A DNA stretch of 64,000 nucleotides from Paenibacillus sp. (GCA_017512705.1 JAFWEX010000109.1:62001-126000), one strand, 5' to 3'. Shown: positions 45,515 through 55,042, counted from the first letter of the stretch. Numbers and translations are program-made. Notes: generated by a model not told the origin, from the sequence alone.

Positions 45515-47689
45515 TTGCCGAAACCAACCAAAGGCTCCTTCACGTTACCGGGAGAATCGGGTTATGAGGCGTTAACACTGGAGCTGGCTGAGCGCTGGGG
45601 TGCCGATGTCATCCGTGATAGTGACGGAACCAAGTTGTCAGATGAGATTATTCAGGCCGGATATGGCATTTATTCGACGATCTGTATCATCCGCGATCAT
45701 AATGAGTGGGCATCAAGAAATCCAGACAAGCTGCAGCAATGTTTTCTCATTACCCAGCCCAAGGTGGCCGTGCAAGATTATATCTCCATCTATTTGATGG
45801 AAGACTTTTTCGCCGAACAGTTCAAGGTGAACGATTCCAAGGAAGCGTTGAAGTACTGGCAGGTGGTTGACCGGACGACGGGACAGGAAGTGCCAAGAAG
45901 TCAGTGGAATTACGAAAGGGAATCGGGAAACGTAGTCATTACTGGCATACTGCCTTGGCATAAATACACGGTAAGTTTCATGGTTTATCGGATCTGGGAA
46001 GAAATCTCCATGTATAATCACACGACCAACAACTGGGACAAAGAGCATCTGATGCAGATTGACCCGATCTACACAGACACACAGACTTACCTGCTGGACT
46101 GGATGGAAAAGTGGTGCCTTGCTCACCCGGAAACAACAGTGGTTCGGTTTACGTCGCTCTTCTACAATTTTGCCTGGATCTGGGGCAGTGATGAGCGGAA
46201 CCGCCACTTGTTCTCGGACTGGGGCTCTTATGATTTCACGGTGAGTTCAAGAGGGCTCGATCTATTTGCTGAAAAATATGGCTATGCACTCACGGCAGAG
46301 GATTTTGTGAATGGTGGAAAGTACCAGGTCAGTCATATGCCTGCAGGGCAGCGAAAGCTGGACTGGATGGCGTTTATCAATGATTTTGTCATTGATTTTG
46401 GCAGAAAGCTAATCGATATCGTGCACCAACATGGCAAGCTGGCTTACGTATTCTATGATGACAGCTGGGTGGGCATGGAGCCGTATAATGACCGCTTTGA
46501 AGAGTTTGGCTTCGATGGCATGATCAAATGTGTATTCTCCGGGTATGAGGCCAGAATGTGTTCAGGCATCAAGGCGGATACACATGAGATTCGTCTTCAC
46601 CCCTATCTGTTCCCTGTCGGACTTGGTGGATTACCTACCTTCAAGGAAGGGGGGAACCCGACCCTTGATGCCAAAAACTATTGGATCAACATTCGGCGTG
46701 CCCTGCTGCGTGAGAAGATTGACCGCATTGGACTAGGCGGGTATCTGCATCTGGTGGAGCCGTATCCTGATTTTGTGGAATATATCGAAAGAGTCGCAGA
46801 TGAGTTTAGAGAGATCAAAGCCTTGCATCAGGCAGGCAGACCCGTTCAGCTTCAGACTCGTGTTGCTGTGCTTCATAGTTGGGGGCGTTTGAGATCGTGG
46901 ACGTTATCGGGGCATTTCCATGAGACTTACATGCATGACTTGATTCATGTGAACGAGGCGTTAGCCGGGTTGCCGGTTGAGGTACGTTTTATCGACTTTG
47001 AAGATATTCGTCAGGGTGTACTGAATGAGGTCGATGTAGTCATTAATGCCGGAAAGGCTGGTTCTGCATGGAGCGGGGGCGAGCACTGGCATGACACGAC
47101 ATGTGTGGATGAGCTCACTCGTTGGGTGCACGAAGGAGGTACGTTCATCGGTATTAACCAGCCGTCAGCGGTGGAAGGTTATGATACCTTTTTCCGAATG
47201 GCTCATGTGCTTGGCGTAGATGAGGATACAGGTGCACGAGTGGTGCATGGGAAATGGGCCTATGATGTGCAGGATCGGCATAATCTTATGCCGGAGGATG
47301 CAACCGTGACGGGGAAGTCACAACTCTATTTGACCGATGGAACAGCTGAAGTAGTGAAGGAAACGGAAGGGAACATTGCACTGTCTGTTCATGCTTTTGG
47401 CAAAGGAAAAGGAATCTATCTGTCTTCGTTTGAGTTCAATTGGGCGAATGCCAGGCTGCTGCTGAATCTGATCCGCTTCGCGGGTAATGAGCAACACAAC
47501 ACCAAATATATTACGGATAATATATATACGGAATGTGCCTACTATCCTGAGAGCGGCAAGCTGGTTGTAATCAACAACAGTGATCAGGAACAGACAACAA
47601 CGATTGACACGGAGCATGGAATGCAGACGCTGGACATCGCTCCATTTGATACCATCATCACCCGGATTGGAGCACAAGCATCCGTATAA
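45515..47689 (+). CDS. GH112 beta-galactoside phosphorylase (galactosyl-rhamnose / lacto-N-biose type)
   Basis: 724 aa, TTG start with GGGAGGGG 6-9 nt upstream. Matches GH112 throughout: RFTSLFYNFAWIWG, KLAYVFYDDSWVGMEP, GFDGMIKCVFSGYEARMCSG, DRIGLGGYLHLVEPYPDF and the C-terminal beta domain. The family phosphorolyses beta-galactosides, yielding galactose-1-phosphate plus either N-acetylhexosamine (lacto-N-biose phosphorylase) or rhamnose (D-galactosyl-1,4-L-rhamnose phosphorylase). Pairing with GH105 favours galactosyl-rhamnose derived from rhamnogalacturonan I; this is inference. Cytosolic. Confidence 0.93.
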   Translation: MPKPTKGSFTLPGESGYEALTLELAERWGADVIRDSDGTKLSDEIIQAGYGIYSTICIIRDHNEWASRNPDKLQQCFLITQPKVAVQDYISIYLMEDFFAEQFKVNDSKEALKYWQVVDRTTGQEVPRSQWNYERESGNVVITGILPWHKYTVSFMVYRIWEEISMYNHTTNNWDKEHLMQIDPIYTDTQTYLLDWMEKWCLAHPETTVVRFTSLFYNFAWIWGSDERNRHLFSDWGSYDFTVSSRGLDLFAEKYGYALTAEDFVNGGKYQVSHMPAGQRKLDWMAFINDFVIDFGRKLIDIVHQHGKLAYVFYDDSWVGMEPYNDRFEEFGFDGMIKCVFSGYEARMCSGIKADTHEIRLHPYLFPVGLGGLPTFKEGGNPTLDAKNYWINIRRALLREKIDRIGLGGYLHLVEPYPDFVEYIERVADEFREIKALHQAGRPVQLQTRVAVLHSWGRLRSWTLSGHFHETYMHDLIHVNEALAGLPVEVRFIDFEDIRQGVLNEVDVVINAGKAGSAWSGGEHWHDTTCVDELTRWVHEGGTFIGINQPSAVEGYDTFFRMAHVLGVDEDTGARVVHGKWAYDVQDRHNLMPEDATVTGKSQLYLTDGTAEVVKETEGNIALSVHAFGKGKGIYLSSFEFNWANARLLLNLIRFAGNEQHNTKYITDNIYTECAYYPESGKLVVINNSDQEQTTTIDTEHGMQTLDIAPFDTIITRIGAQASV

Positions 47690-47720
47690 CGAAAGGGAGC
47701 GACTGCTTCCCTGGTACGAG

Positions 47721-47766
47721 AGCTCAAAGCTCGCAGCACTTACGCTGCAAGGCTTTGGGCTTTTTG
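47721..47766 (+). terminator. Terminator after GH112
   Basis: AGCTCAAAGC-CGCAGC pairs with GCTGC-GGCTTTGGGCT around ACTTAC, followed by TTTTT. Confidence 0.85.
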
Positions 47767-47938
47767 CTGTGCTAACCTATTATATATTGACTTCTTATAA
47801 ATTGACTTCCATACGTTGCATGTATGGGGGTAAGGCCTGATGTGCTAGACTGATAACAGTTATTACAATCCAAATCGTATAGGGATTCCGTCGCCGGAAT
47901 GTCCGTGTAAACGTATTCATTAAAAAGGAGCTACTCAC

Positions 47939-48646
47939 ATGAATATAAACGAGGTCATGCAAGAACTTGAAGCCTTAGGCAAGGAACGCACGAAAAAAAA
48001 CTATCTGTCCAATGGTGCACATGAACCTTTGTTCGGTGTTGCCACTGGAGCGATGAAGCCGATGGCTAAGCAGATTAAGAAAAATCAGCCACTTGCTGAG
48101 CAGTTGTATGCGACAGGTAATTACGATGCCATGTATTTTGCAGGCGTTATTGCTGATCCCAAAGCGATGACTCATACTGATTTTGAGCGGTGGATGGATG
48201 CGGCATATTTCTATATGCTTTCCGATTATGTCGTTGCTGTAACTCTGGCGGAGACGGATATTGCCCAAGACGTTGCGGATACTTGGATTGCCAGCGGAGA
48301 AGAGTTACGAATGTCGGGTGGATGGAGCTGTTATTGCTGGCTTTTGGGTAGCCGCAAGGATGCCGAATTTGAGGAAGGTAAACTTAGGCAGATGCTTGGA
48401 CAGGTAGAGCGAACGATTCACACTGCTCCCGAGCGGGCGAAAATAGCCATGAATCTATTTATCTACACGGTTGCCATGTCGTATGTACCGCTGCATGAGC
48501 TGGCCGTAGAAACAGCCCAAAAGGTAGGCCCATTGGAAGTAAGCCTGGGCAAGCCGAAGAGCAAGCTGATCAGTGCTTCAGACAATATTCAAAAGGCAAT
48601 GGATCGAAATCAGCTTGGATTTAAACGTAAATATGTAAGATGTTAA
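47939..48646 (+). CDS. DNA alkylation repair (AlkD/AlkC-like HEAT) protein
   Basis: 235 aa, AAAAGGAG site. Helical repeat protein of the AlkD-like family: FGVATGAMKPMAKQIKKNQP, then AMYFAGVIADPKAMT, MSDYVVA-type segments and KIAMNLFIYTVAMSYVPLH. AlkD-type glycosylases excise N3/N7-alkylated bases without base flipping. The conserved Asp/Trp catalytic pair cannot be assigned with certainty here. Monocistronic. Confidence 0.87.
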   Translation: MNINEVMQELEALGKERTKKNYLSNGAHEPLFGVATGAMKPMAKQIKKNQPLAEQLYATGNYDAMYFAGVIADPKAMTHTDFERWMDAAYFYMLSDYVVAVTLAETDIAQDVADTWIASGEELRMSGGWSCYCWLLGSRKDAEFEEGKLRQMLGQVERTIHTAPERAKIAMNLFIYTVAMSYVPLHELAVETAQKVGPLEVSLGKPKSKLISASDNIQKAMDRNQLGFKRKYVRC

Positions 48647-48800
48647 TATGAAGCCGGGATAACTCTGGATTTTTCGTTAATGAATGGCATATTTATGTTG
48701 CGTGTTATGCTTGTTCCGTTATATCCTTTTTTAAACATGGTTTCCGTATCCTTCAATAACGTTCTAGAACTGATTCAACATCAACAGGGGGATGCTTATC

Positions 48801-48836
48801 ATGTTGAATAATCCGATCTTGCAAAATATGTTGTAA
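48801..48836 (+). CDS. Possible 11-codon leader peptide
   Basis: ATG with AGGGGGATG 7 nt upstream encodes MLNNPILQNML and stops 28 bp before the GH43 start. Strong ribosome site for such a short frame. It may be a leader peptide or chance. Confidence 0.25.
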   Translation: MLNNPILQNML

Positions 48837-48864
48837 CTGGACCTACCATTGGAGGGGTAAAAGA

Positions 48865-50442
48865 ATGAACAATGCAAACCAAGGCGAGCAATGTGCGTTT
48901 CACAATCCAATTATGCCCGGCTTTTATCCAGATCCATCCGTCTGCCGGGTGGGAGACGATTTTTATCTGGTTACCTCGACGTTTGCCTATTTTCCGGGCG
49001 TTCCGATCTTCCATAGCCGTGATCTGGTTCACTGGAAGCAGATTGGGAATGTGCTGAATCGTGCCTCACAGCTCAATCTACAAGGAGCAGGCCATTCTCA
49101 GGGTATTTTTGCACCGACACTTCGGTATCACGATGGGCTATTCTACATGATCACAACGAATGTATCCCATGGTGGGAATTTTGTTGTAACCGCTGTAGAC
49201 CCGGCAGGGCCGTGGTCTGATCCTTATTTTATTGAAGGCGCGGAGGGCATTGATCCAACCATTTTCTTCGATGAAGACGGCAAAGTGTATTATTTGGGAA
49301 CACGCCCTTGTTCCGAGGGAGTTCGTTATGACGGAAACTGGGAAGTGTGGCTGCGTGAATTGGATCTGGGCAGCATGAGACTGGTGGGAGACAGCTATGT
49401 TCTATGGCGCGGAGCGATGGTCGATGTGATCTGGCCGGAAGGACCGCATCTGTACAAAGTAGGTGAGTACTACTACCTGATGATTGCAGAAGGAGGCACA
49501 GGTCTGAACCATGCGGTAACTATTGCACGCAGCAACAGTCTGACCGAAGGGTATGTGGGTAATCCGAATAACCCGATTATTACCCATCGCCATATGGGCA
49601 AACATTATCCCGTAATCAATGTGGGACATGCTGATCTTGTACAGGCACCTAATGGTGAATGGTTCATGGTTATGCTGGCTTCAAGACCTTATGGCGGGGC
49701 TTTCAGTAATCTTGGTCGTGAGACATTTATTTCTTCAGTGGACTGGGAAGATGGCTGGCCAGTTGTCAATCGGGGGCTGGGTAAGCTGGAGGAGCAAGGT
49801 GTGTTGAATCTGCCAGCAGCGCCAGTGGCACCGGATTTGCGTTGTGAAAATTTTGATACCGATCATCTGGGCTTGCAATGGATGTTCCTGCGTAATCCGC
49901 AGGAAGATCTGTATTCCTTGACTGAACGTAAAGGTTATCTGCGTTTGAAGCTGAAACCGCAAACATTGAAGGAACTCGAAAACTCCAGCTTTGTCTGTGT
50001 ACGTCAGAGACATATGAATTATGTAGCAGCAGCGGCGATGGAATTTGTGCCGAAGCATGAGCATGAGACGGCAGGTCTGGTGGTTATACAGAATGACCAG
50101 TATCATGTGCGAATTGAACGTGCGCTTGAAGGAGAACAACAGCTACTGCGTGTCATGACATGGTTTGGTGGTGAGGAGTCACGGTTTGCTCAAGTTAAGT
50201 TGGACGAGGATATTCCGCGTGTGTACATCAAGATGGCTGCACTTGGACAGCAACTTAGCTTTTATTACAGTACTGATGGCAGTGAATATCATCTGGTTGC
50301 AGACCGAGTGGATACGACCAGCTTGAGCACGGAAGTAGCTGGTGGTTTTGTTGGTTGCTGTATCGGCATGTTTAGCAGCGGCAATGGCAATTCGTCCGAT
50401 CAGGTGGCAGACTTTGACTGGTTCGAATATGGCTCGTACTAA
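48865..50442 (+). CDS. GH43 beta-xylosidase
   Basis: 525 aa, GGAGGGG site. Five-bladed propeller with the GH43 triad: Asp in GFYPDPSVCR, Asp in GIDPTIFFDEDG and Glu in VIWPEGPHLYK. The C-terminal ~200 residues form the beta-sandwich domain of xylan 1,4-beta-xylosidases (DTDHLGLQWMFLRNP...). No signal peptide, so it acts on imported xylo- or arabino-oligosaccharides. Monocistronic with a terminator. Confidence 0.93.
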   Translation: MNNANQGEQCAFHNPIMPGFYPDPSVCRVGDDFYLVTSTFAYFPGVPIFHSRDLVHWKQIGNVLNRASQLNLQGAGHSQGIFAPTLRYHDGLFYMITTNVSHGGNFVVTAVDPAGPWSDPYFIEGAEGIDPTIFFDEDGKVYYLGTRPCSEGVRYDGNWEVWLRELDLGSMRLVGDSYVLWRGAMVDVIWPEGPHLYKVGEYYYLMIAEGGTGLNHAVTIARSNSLTEGYVGNPNNPIITHRHMGKHYPVINVGHADLVQAPNGEWFMVMLASRPYGGAFSNLGRETFISSVDWEDGWPVVNRGLGKLEEQGVLNLPAAPVAPDLRCENFDTDHLGLQWMFLRNPQEDLYSLTERKGYLRLKLKPQTLKELENSSFVCVRQRHMNYVAAAAMEFVPKHEHETAGLVVIQNDQYHVRIERALEGEQQLLRVMTWFGGEESRFAQVKLDEDIPRVYIKMAALGQQLSFYYSTDGSEYHLVADRVDTTSLSTEVAGGFVGCCIGMFSSGNGNSSDQVADFDWFEYGSY

Positions 50443-50473
50443 TGTGTGAGGATTAACAAAATATCAACACAAG

Positions 50474-50516
50474 AAAGCTCAATCCAGCAGCAGATGCGCA
50501 AAGGATTGAGCTTTTT
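50474..50516. terminator. Terminator after GH43
   Basis: AAAGCTCAATCC pairs with GGATTGAGCTTT; T-tail follows. Also placed to serve the convergent SUFU gene. Confidence 0.85.
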
Positions 50517-50550
50517 ATGTTCGTTATGAAGATCATACGAATGATGAATA

Positions 50551-51270
50551 TCAGGCATCCTCGCAGGTATTGACCCGGTTTACGTCCAAAATTTCGTTTA
50601 CATGATGTTCTTCAAATCGGTCTAGCAGAGCGTCCAAACCATATTCTAGCTTGTGCTCAAGCTCCTCCATGTAAATGGGGAGAATTGCGTAGAAGTGTAC
50701 AGTCTGTCCATCTTCCATGTCGAGTGTCAGGAAATCCTCATCGACCTCAAGCGGAGGTAGCACAATAAAGGCACACATGTCTGTGTTATTGGAAAGTGGC
50801 ATTGCCGGATCACCATTCGGCACCGTATGCCCCCAGCTTAGCCAGGTATCATAGTCATGCGGCAGGCGAGCCATCGTTTTCAACCAACGGAGCGGCCAGT
50901 AGCTATCCGATTCCTTCAGTTCCTCCTCTAATAGAGGCCAATCCGGTGGCAAACAAATCATCAGTTCTGCATACTCATACTCCTGTGCATCTTCAGGGGT
51001 GCTCATAGGCAAGGCGCTCATGCCTGTGGTGTACAATGTGTAATAATTACGCTCCGGTGTTGGACGAATGATATGAACATCAATATGAACTTTGTCTGAC
51101 ACCAGCTCGTGGAACACGGATTCGGCTTCGCCGAGATATTTGTCCGCGTGTTGCTCTATTCGCTGCAGCCATTCGGATTCTACATAAGAAGTAGATTGCC
51201 ACTCACGCTCCATATCTTTATGACGAAGAATAGGAACGCCAGAAGGCGAATATTCGGATGATTTAGACAT
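50551..51270 (-). CDS. Suppressor-of-fused (SUFU) domain protein
   Basis: 239 aa from ATG 51270, with AAGGGAG 9 nt upstream; the ORF extends 42 codons further without a site. Features YYTLYTTGMSALPMSTPE, then EYAELMICLPPDW, WPLRWLKTMARLPHDYDTW, FIVLPPLEVDEDF match bacterial SUFU-domain proteins. This fold belongs to the group often used as immunity proteins against polymorphic toxins, but no toxin gene is nearby. Function here unknown. Confidence 0.9.
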   Translation of the reverse strand: MSKSSEYSPSGVPILRHKDMEREWQSTSYVESEWLQRIEQHADKYLGEAESVFHELVSDKVHIDVHIIRPTPERNYYTLYTTGMSALPMSTPEDAQEYEYAELMICLPPDWPLLEEELKESDSYWPLRWLKTMARLPHDYDTWLSWGHTVPNGDPAMPLSNNTDMCAFIVLPPLEVDEDFLTLDMEDGQTVHFYAILPIYMEELEHKLEYGLDALLDRFEEHHVNEILDVNRVNTCEDA

Positions 51271-51401
51271 GCTTACCGCTCCCTTGCACCGTATAATGTA
51301 CTTGCTTTTGCATCTTATCATATCACGTGAATGGAAGTCTGAACCTCGTTCTATGGTATGATATGAGCATATTGATGAGTTCGATTGAAGGAGCAAAGGG
51401 T

Positions 51402-51731
51402 ATGAATCAGAGCGTGCAGCATTTCAAAGCCGATTTCTTCAAAGCGCTGGCACATCCGATGCGCATTCGCATTTTGGAGTTGCTGAGTGAAGGAGACAAA
51501 AGCGTCAATGAACTGCAGAGTATTCTTGGATCGGAAGGTTCTGCGGTATCCCAGCAGCTGGCTGTTCTACGTAGCAAAAATGTAGTACAGGGAATTAAAG
51601 AAGGTACAACCGTCACCTACTCACTGCGTGACCCGCTGATTAAAGATCTACTCGGGGTTACCAAACAAATTTTTGACAACCATCTGGTCGATGCGATTTC
51701 GATGCTGGAGGATATACGCAAAGACAGCTGA
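51402..51731 (+). CDS. ArsR/SmtB-family repressor
   Basis: 109 aa from ATG 51402, with GAAGGAG 8 nt upstream. Winged helix: KADFFKALAHPMRIRILELL, then GSEGSAVSQQLAVLRSKNVV and GTTVTYSLRDP. No CxC or other obvious metal-site cysteines are present (no Cys at all), so it is not a classical arsenic or cadmium sensor. Adjacent to a SulP transporter with operator-like repeats before it; probably represses that gene. Confidence 0.9.
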   Translation: MNQSVQHFKADFFKALAHPMRIRILELLSEGDKSVNELQSILGSEGSAVSQQLAVLRSKNVVQGIKEGTTVTYSLRDPLIKDLLGVTKQIFDNHLVDAISMLEDIRKDS

Positions 51732-51827
51732 CACAGGAAACAAGAGCAACCGTGCGTTTGTAAGGGGCTCTTGTTTTTTGGTTTCATTTTATACGAATGC
51801 AATTCTCCAGAATTGTGATATTTGCGA

Positions 51828-51887
51828 TTGACACGGCATATATCAGGGAGTAGTGTTTACTTTATATTCAAATATTCAAATATATGA
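51828..51887 (+). promoter_or_regulatory. SulP promoter with triple 8-bp operator repeat
   Basis: TTGACA (51828-51833), 17-bp spacer, TAGTGT (51851-51856). Downstream, ATATTCAA (51864-51871), ATATTCAA (51872-51879) and the imperfect ATATATGA (51880-51887) follow in tandem, reminiscent of ArsR-family ATTCAA/TTGAAT operators. Confidence 0.55.
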
Positions 51888-51907
51888 AGAAAAGAAGGTT
51901 ATGGAGC

Positions 51908-53680
51908 ATGAAAGGCATCGGGAGATATGCGGGTTATCGAATGGCTGATTTTCGCAAGGATCTGATATCGGGGCTGATTGTAGGTATTATAGCGATTCCG
52001 CTTGGTATGGCTTTTGCCATCGCTTCAGGCGTTAAGCCGGAATATGGATTGTATACAACCATCATTGCGGGGATCTTGATTTCACTGTTAGGCGGTTCCA
52101 AATTTCAGATTGGTGGGCCGACGGGGGCATTTATCCCAATCCTTTTTGCCATTGTCATGCAGTATGGTTACGAAAATTTGCTGATTGCTGGCATGATGGC
52201 TGGACTGATGCTCATTGTGATGGGTGTGTTCAAGATGGGGGCATTAATTAAATTCATTCCAAGACCCGTGACGATTGGCTTTACGGCAGGTATTGCCGTG
52301 CTGATCTTTAGTGGACAGATTGTGAATGTGCTGGGACTTACGGGCGTCACAAAACACGAGGATTTTTACTCCAATATGAAAGAGATCGGGATGAACATCA
52401 GCACGATTAATATATACAGTTTGCTGACAGCGGGGGTGTGCCTGGTTGTTCTTCTGCTTGTGCCGAAATTTGCTCCTAAAATGCCTGCTTCACTGCTGGG
52501 TCTGATTTGTTCGACTGTTATCGCGGCTATCTTTTTTAAAGATCAGGTAGCTACGATAGGCTCTTCCTTTGGAGAGATTCCGGGGAATTTACCTGGGTTT
52601 CATCTGCCGGAGATCACATGGGAACGTATCGTGAATTTGCTTCAGCCTGCTTTTGTCATTGCTATGCTGGGTGGTATTGAATCGCTGTTGTCTGCCGTTG
52701 TCGCCGATGGCATGACGGGCAGTCGCCATAACAGCAACCGGGAACTGATTGGGCAGGGGGTTGCCAACCTTGTTACACCACTCTTTGGTGGTATCCCAGC
52801 GACAGGAGCGATTGCACGTACGGCAACGAATATTAAATCTGGTGCGGTATCTCCATTGTCCGGCGTGATCCATGGTGTTGTTGTTCTGCTCGTTCTGATT
52901 CTGTTTGCACCGTATGCATCCCATATTCCGCTTGCCAGCATGGCACCTGTTCTGATGCTGGTAGCCTGGAATATGAGTGAACGAAAATCCTTTGCTTATG
53001 TATTGCGAACCAGAACGGGGGATTCGCTTGTGCTGCTGCTGACCTTTCTCCTTACAGTATTTACGAGCCTTACGACTGCGGTGGAGGTGGGATTGATTCT
53101 GGCGGTCATTCTGTTTGTGAAACGAATGAGCGAGATGTTGAAAGTGGCCAAGGTACTGCCCGATCCGGATCATAAACATGAGAAGGTCATGGCTCACATG
53201 GTACGGGAGGGACATGATTGTCCACAGATCAGCCTGTATACGATCGAAGGGCCGTTATTTTTTGGTGCAGCGGATATGTTTGAAAAATCGGTTATGGATT
53301 CACTTCCAGAGCGTCCAGGCATGTTATTGTTACGCATGGGGAAAGTTCCTTTTATCGATACAACAGGCGAGGCTAATCTGGCGAGTTTAATCAAGCATTT
53401 TGAACGTTCTGGTGGGATCGTACTGTTGTCGGGTCTGCAGGAGCAGCCGCTTGAAATGCTGAGACGAACAGGTTTGCTGGAACGGTTAGATTCGGCACAT
53501 CGGTTTGAACATACGGGAGAAGCTATTACTTATGCATTAAGGCATCTGAACGAAGAGAAGTGTAAGGGATGCAAACATTTTGCCTTTCGGGAGTGCGCGG
53601 CTTTATCTGGTTGTGGGTTGGAGTCTAAGCCTGAGCAGCAGCAAAAGTGGAAAGTCGTGACCGCTGAAGCGACTCCTTAA
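51908..53680 (+). CDS. SulP-family anion transporter with STAS domain and Cys-rich tail
   Basis: About 590 aa. The ATG at 51884 lies inside the operator repeats without a ribosome site, so ATG 51908 (after AAGAAGG) is preferred. Around 11-14 TM segments with SulP signatures (DLISGLIVGIIAIPLGMAFA, GGPTGAFIPI, GGIPATGAIARTATNI), then a cytoplasmic STAS domain (~435-545; VPFIDTTGEANL). The C-terminus adds C-x2-C-x7-C-x5-C, a possible metal site absent from typical SulP. Transports sulphate, bicarbonate or another anion. Likely controlled by the adjacent ArsR protein. Confidence 0.92.
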   Translation: MKGIGRYAGYRMADFRKDLISGLIVGIIAIPLGMAFAIASGVKPEYGLYTTIIAGILISLLGGSKFQIGGPTGAFIPILFAIVMQYGYENLLIAGMMAGLMLIVMGVFKMGALIKFIPRPVTIGFTAGIAVLIFSGQIVNVLGLTGVTKHEDFYSNMKEIGMNISTINIYSLLTAGVCLVVLLLVPKFAPKMPASLLGLICSTVIAAIFFKDQVATIGSSFGEIPGNLPGFHLPEITWERIVNLLQPAFVIAMLGGIESLLSAVVADGMTGSRHNSNRELIGQGVANLVTPLFGGIPATGAIARTATNIKSGAVSPLSGVIHGVVVLLVLILFAPYASHIPLASMAPVLMLVAWNMSERKSFAYVLRTRTGDSLVLLLTFLLTVFTSLTTAVEVGLILAVILFVKRMSEMLKVAKVLPDPDHKHEKVMAHMVREGHDCPQISLYTIEGPLFFGAADMFEKSVMDSLPERPGMLLLRMGKVPFIDTTGEANLASLIKHFERSGGIVLLSGLQEQPLEMLRRTGLLERLDSAHRFEHTGEAITYALRHLNEEKCKGCKHFAFRECAALSGCGLESKPEQQQKWKVVTAEATP

Positions 53681-53755
53681 TGACCGTTCCAATAAATCCC
53701 AGTATGGTATATATTAAGTATATTCATTGCATATCATACAGGAAGGAGCTTGACT

Positions 53756-54802
53756 ATGTTTAATCATCCAACGGCTTTACGTTCGGTGCTCAGTCCGGCA
53801 TATCTGGAGTGGGCATTACAAGCACATTATGATATCGGAACGTGGCAGGAATGCAAGTTTTGGCTGCGAGGTTTGAATGATACTTACCGGGTACGCACAA
53901 GCACAGGAACTTATATATTGCGTATATATCGTACCGAGGTAGTGGAAGCGGATGTTCGTTATGAACTGGGCGTGCTGACTGCACTGAAAGAAGGTCTCGG
54001 TTCGAGTGCGCATACAGAGGTTGGAGGCTTTATCCCAACGAAAGATCAGATCGGGTATACGATGCTGGATGCAGCTGAAGGAAAGCGAGCAGCTGTGCTC
54101 TTTCACTATATTGATGGAACAGAAAATAATCTGGAGGATGAGGATTCCTGTTACGCTTTTGGCCGGTCTGCTGCTGAACTGCACCATGCTATGGATCACA
54201 TTAAGTTGGAACAGGAGCGAGAACGGGCGTCAGAGTTGGAAACGAAGTCGAAGCCGGAACGGAGTAACGAAAGGTTTGAGCTGGATATTAAATTTCTCAT
54301 CGATGAGCCTCTTGAACGAATTATGCGTTACATCGGAGAGGATTGTGAGGAAGCAGCATTTCTGCAAACGTTTGCTAACGTATTAAAAGAAAAGATTCTT
54401 ACCGTCTCCAGTACCGGGCTGGATTATGGTATGTGTCATGGCGATATGCATGGGAACAACAATGTGTTTCAACAGCAAGAACGGTTTATTCATTATGACT
54501 TCGAATGGGCCGCTCCGGGATGGCGTGCGTACGATCTGGCTCAAGTGAAAATTCGGAAACGGCAGTCGGGTGATTCGGAGAAGAAGCAGCAGTTATGGAA
54601 TGCGCTGATGAAAGGCTATCGCTCGGTTCGGAGCTTCACAGATGCAGATGAACAGGCGGTCGACCTGTTTATTATCGTTCGCAGGTTCTGGGTGATGAGT
54701 CTGGATGTGGCCTTTATTGATAGTGATATGGGCGCGCTGGATTACGGGGAGGATTGGCTTAATAATTTTATTAAGGAGTTTCGTGATACAGGTATTGTGT
54801 AG
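53756..54802 (+). CDS. Aminoglycoside-phosphotransferase-like kinase (APH family)
   Basis: 348 aa from ATG 53756, GGAAGGAG 7 nt upstream. Protein-kinase-like fold: N-lobe GLNDTYRVRTSTGTYILRIY with the ATP-anchoring Lys replaced by Arg, hinge region VLFHYIDGTENN, catalytic loop MCHGDMHGNNNV and metal site HYDFEWAAPGWRAYDLAQ. Such enzymes phosphorylate small hydroxylated compounds (homoserine, choline, antibiotics). Substrate unknown; closest to Ser/Thr kinase RdoA/YcbJ-type members. Monocistronic. Confidence 0.9.
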   Translation: MFNHPTALRSVLSPAYLEWALQAHYDIGTWQECKFWLRGLNDTYRVRTSTGTYILRIYRTEVVEADVRYELGVLTALKEGLGSSAHTEVGGFIPTKDQIGYTMLDAAEGKRAAVLFHYIDGTENNLEDEDSCYAFGRSAAELHHAMDHIKLEQERERASELETKSKPERSNERFELDIKFLIDEPLERIMRYIGEDCEEAAFLQTFANVLKEKILTVSSTGLDYGMCHGDMHGNNNVFQQQERFIHYDFEWAAPGWRAYDLAQVKIRKRQSGDSEKKQQLWNALMKGYRSVRSFTDADEQAVDLFIIVRRFWVMSLDVAFIDSDMGALDYGEDWLNNFIKEFRDTGIV

Positions 54803-54838
54803 TGAACTAATTCATATGAAATAAAAAGTAACTGTCCT

Positions 54839-54880
54839 TAAAAAACGATTATGTGGGTTTACTCGTATAATCGTTTTTTA
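54839..54880 (+). terminator. Terminator after APH-like kinase
   Basis: AAAAAACGATTAT pairs with ATAATCGTTTTTT across a 14-nt loop. Confidence 0.9.
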
Positions 54881-55042
54881 TTTACCTGTTGGTGCTTGAT
54901 ATGATCAATCAATTATTATAGCAATATTCAATTTCGTAATACCGATATCAACTATTTGAAACGCCGTTTTTTATAAATATCTTCGTCCTATAGCGGCTAC
55001 CCTCGGAAAGGTTAGTTAACTTTAATATAAGTGATGCTCATG

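Noticed and set aside
47318-47677. 119-aa minus-strand frame opposite GH112
   Set aside because: Complement of a well-supported enzyme C-terminus; shadow only.
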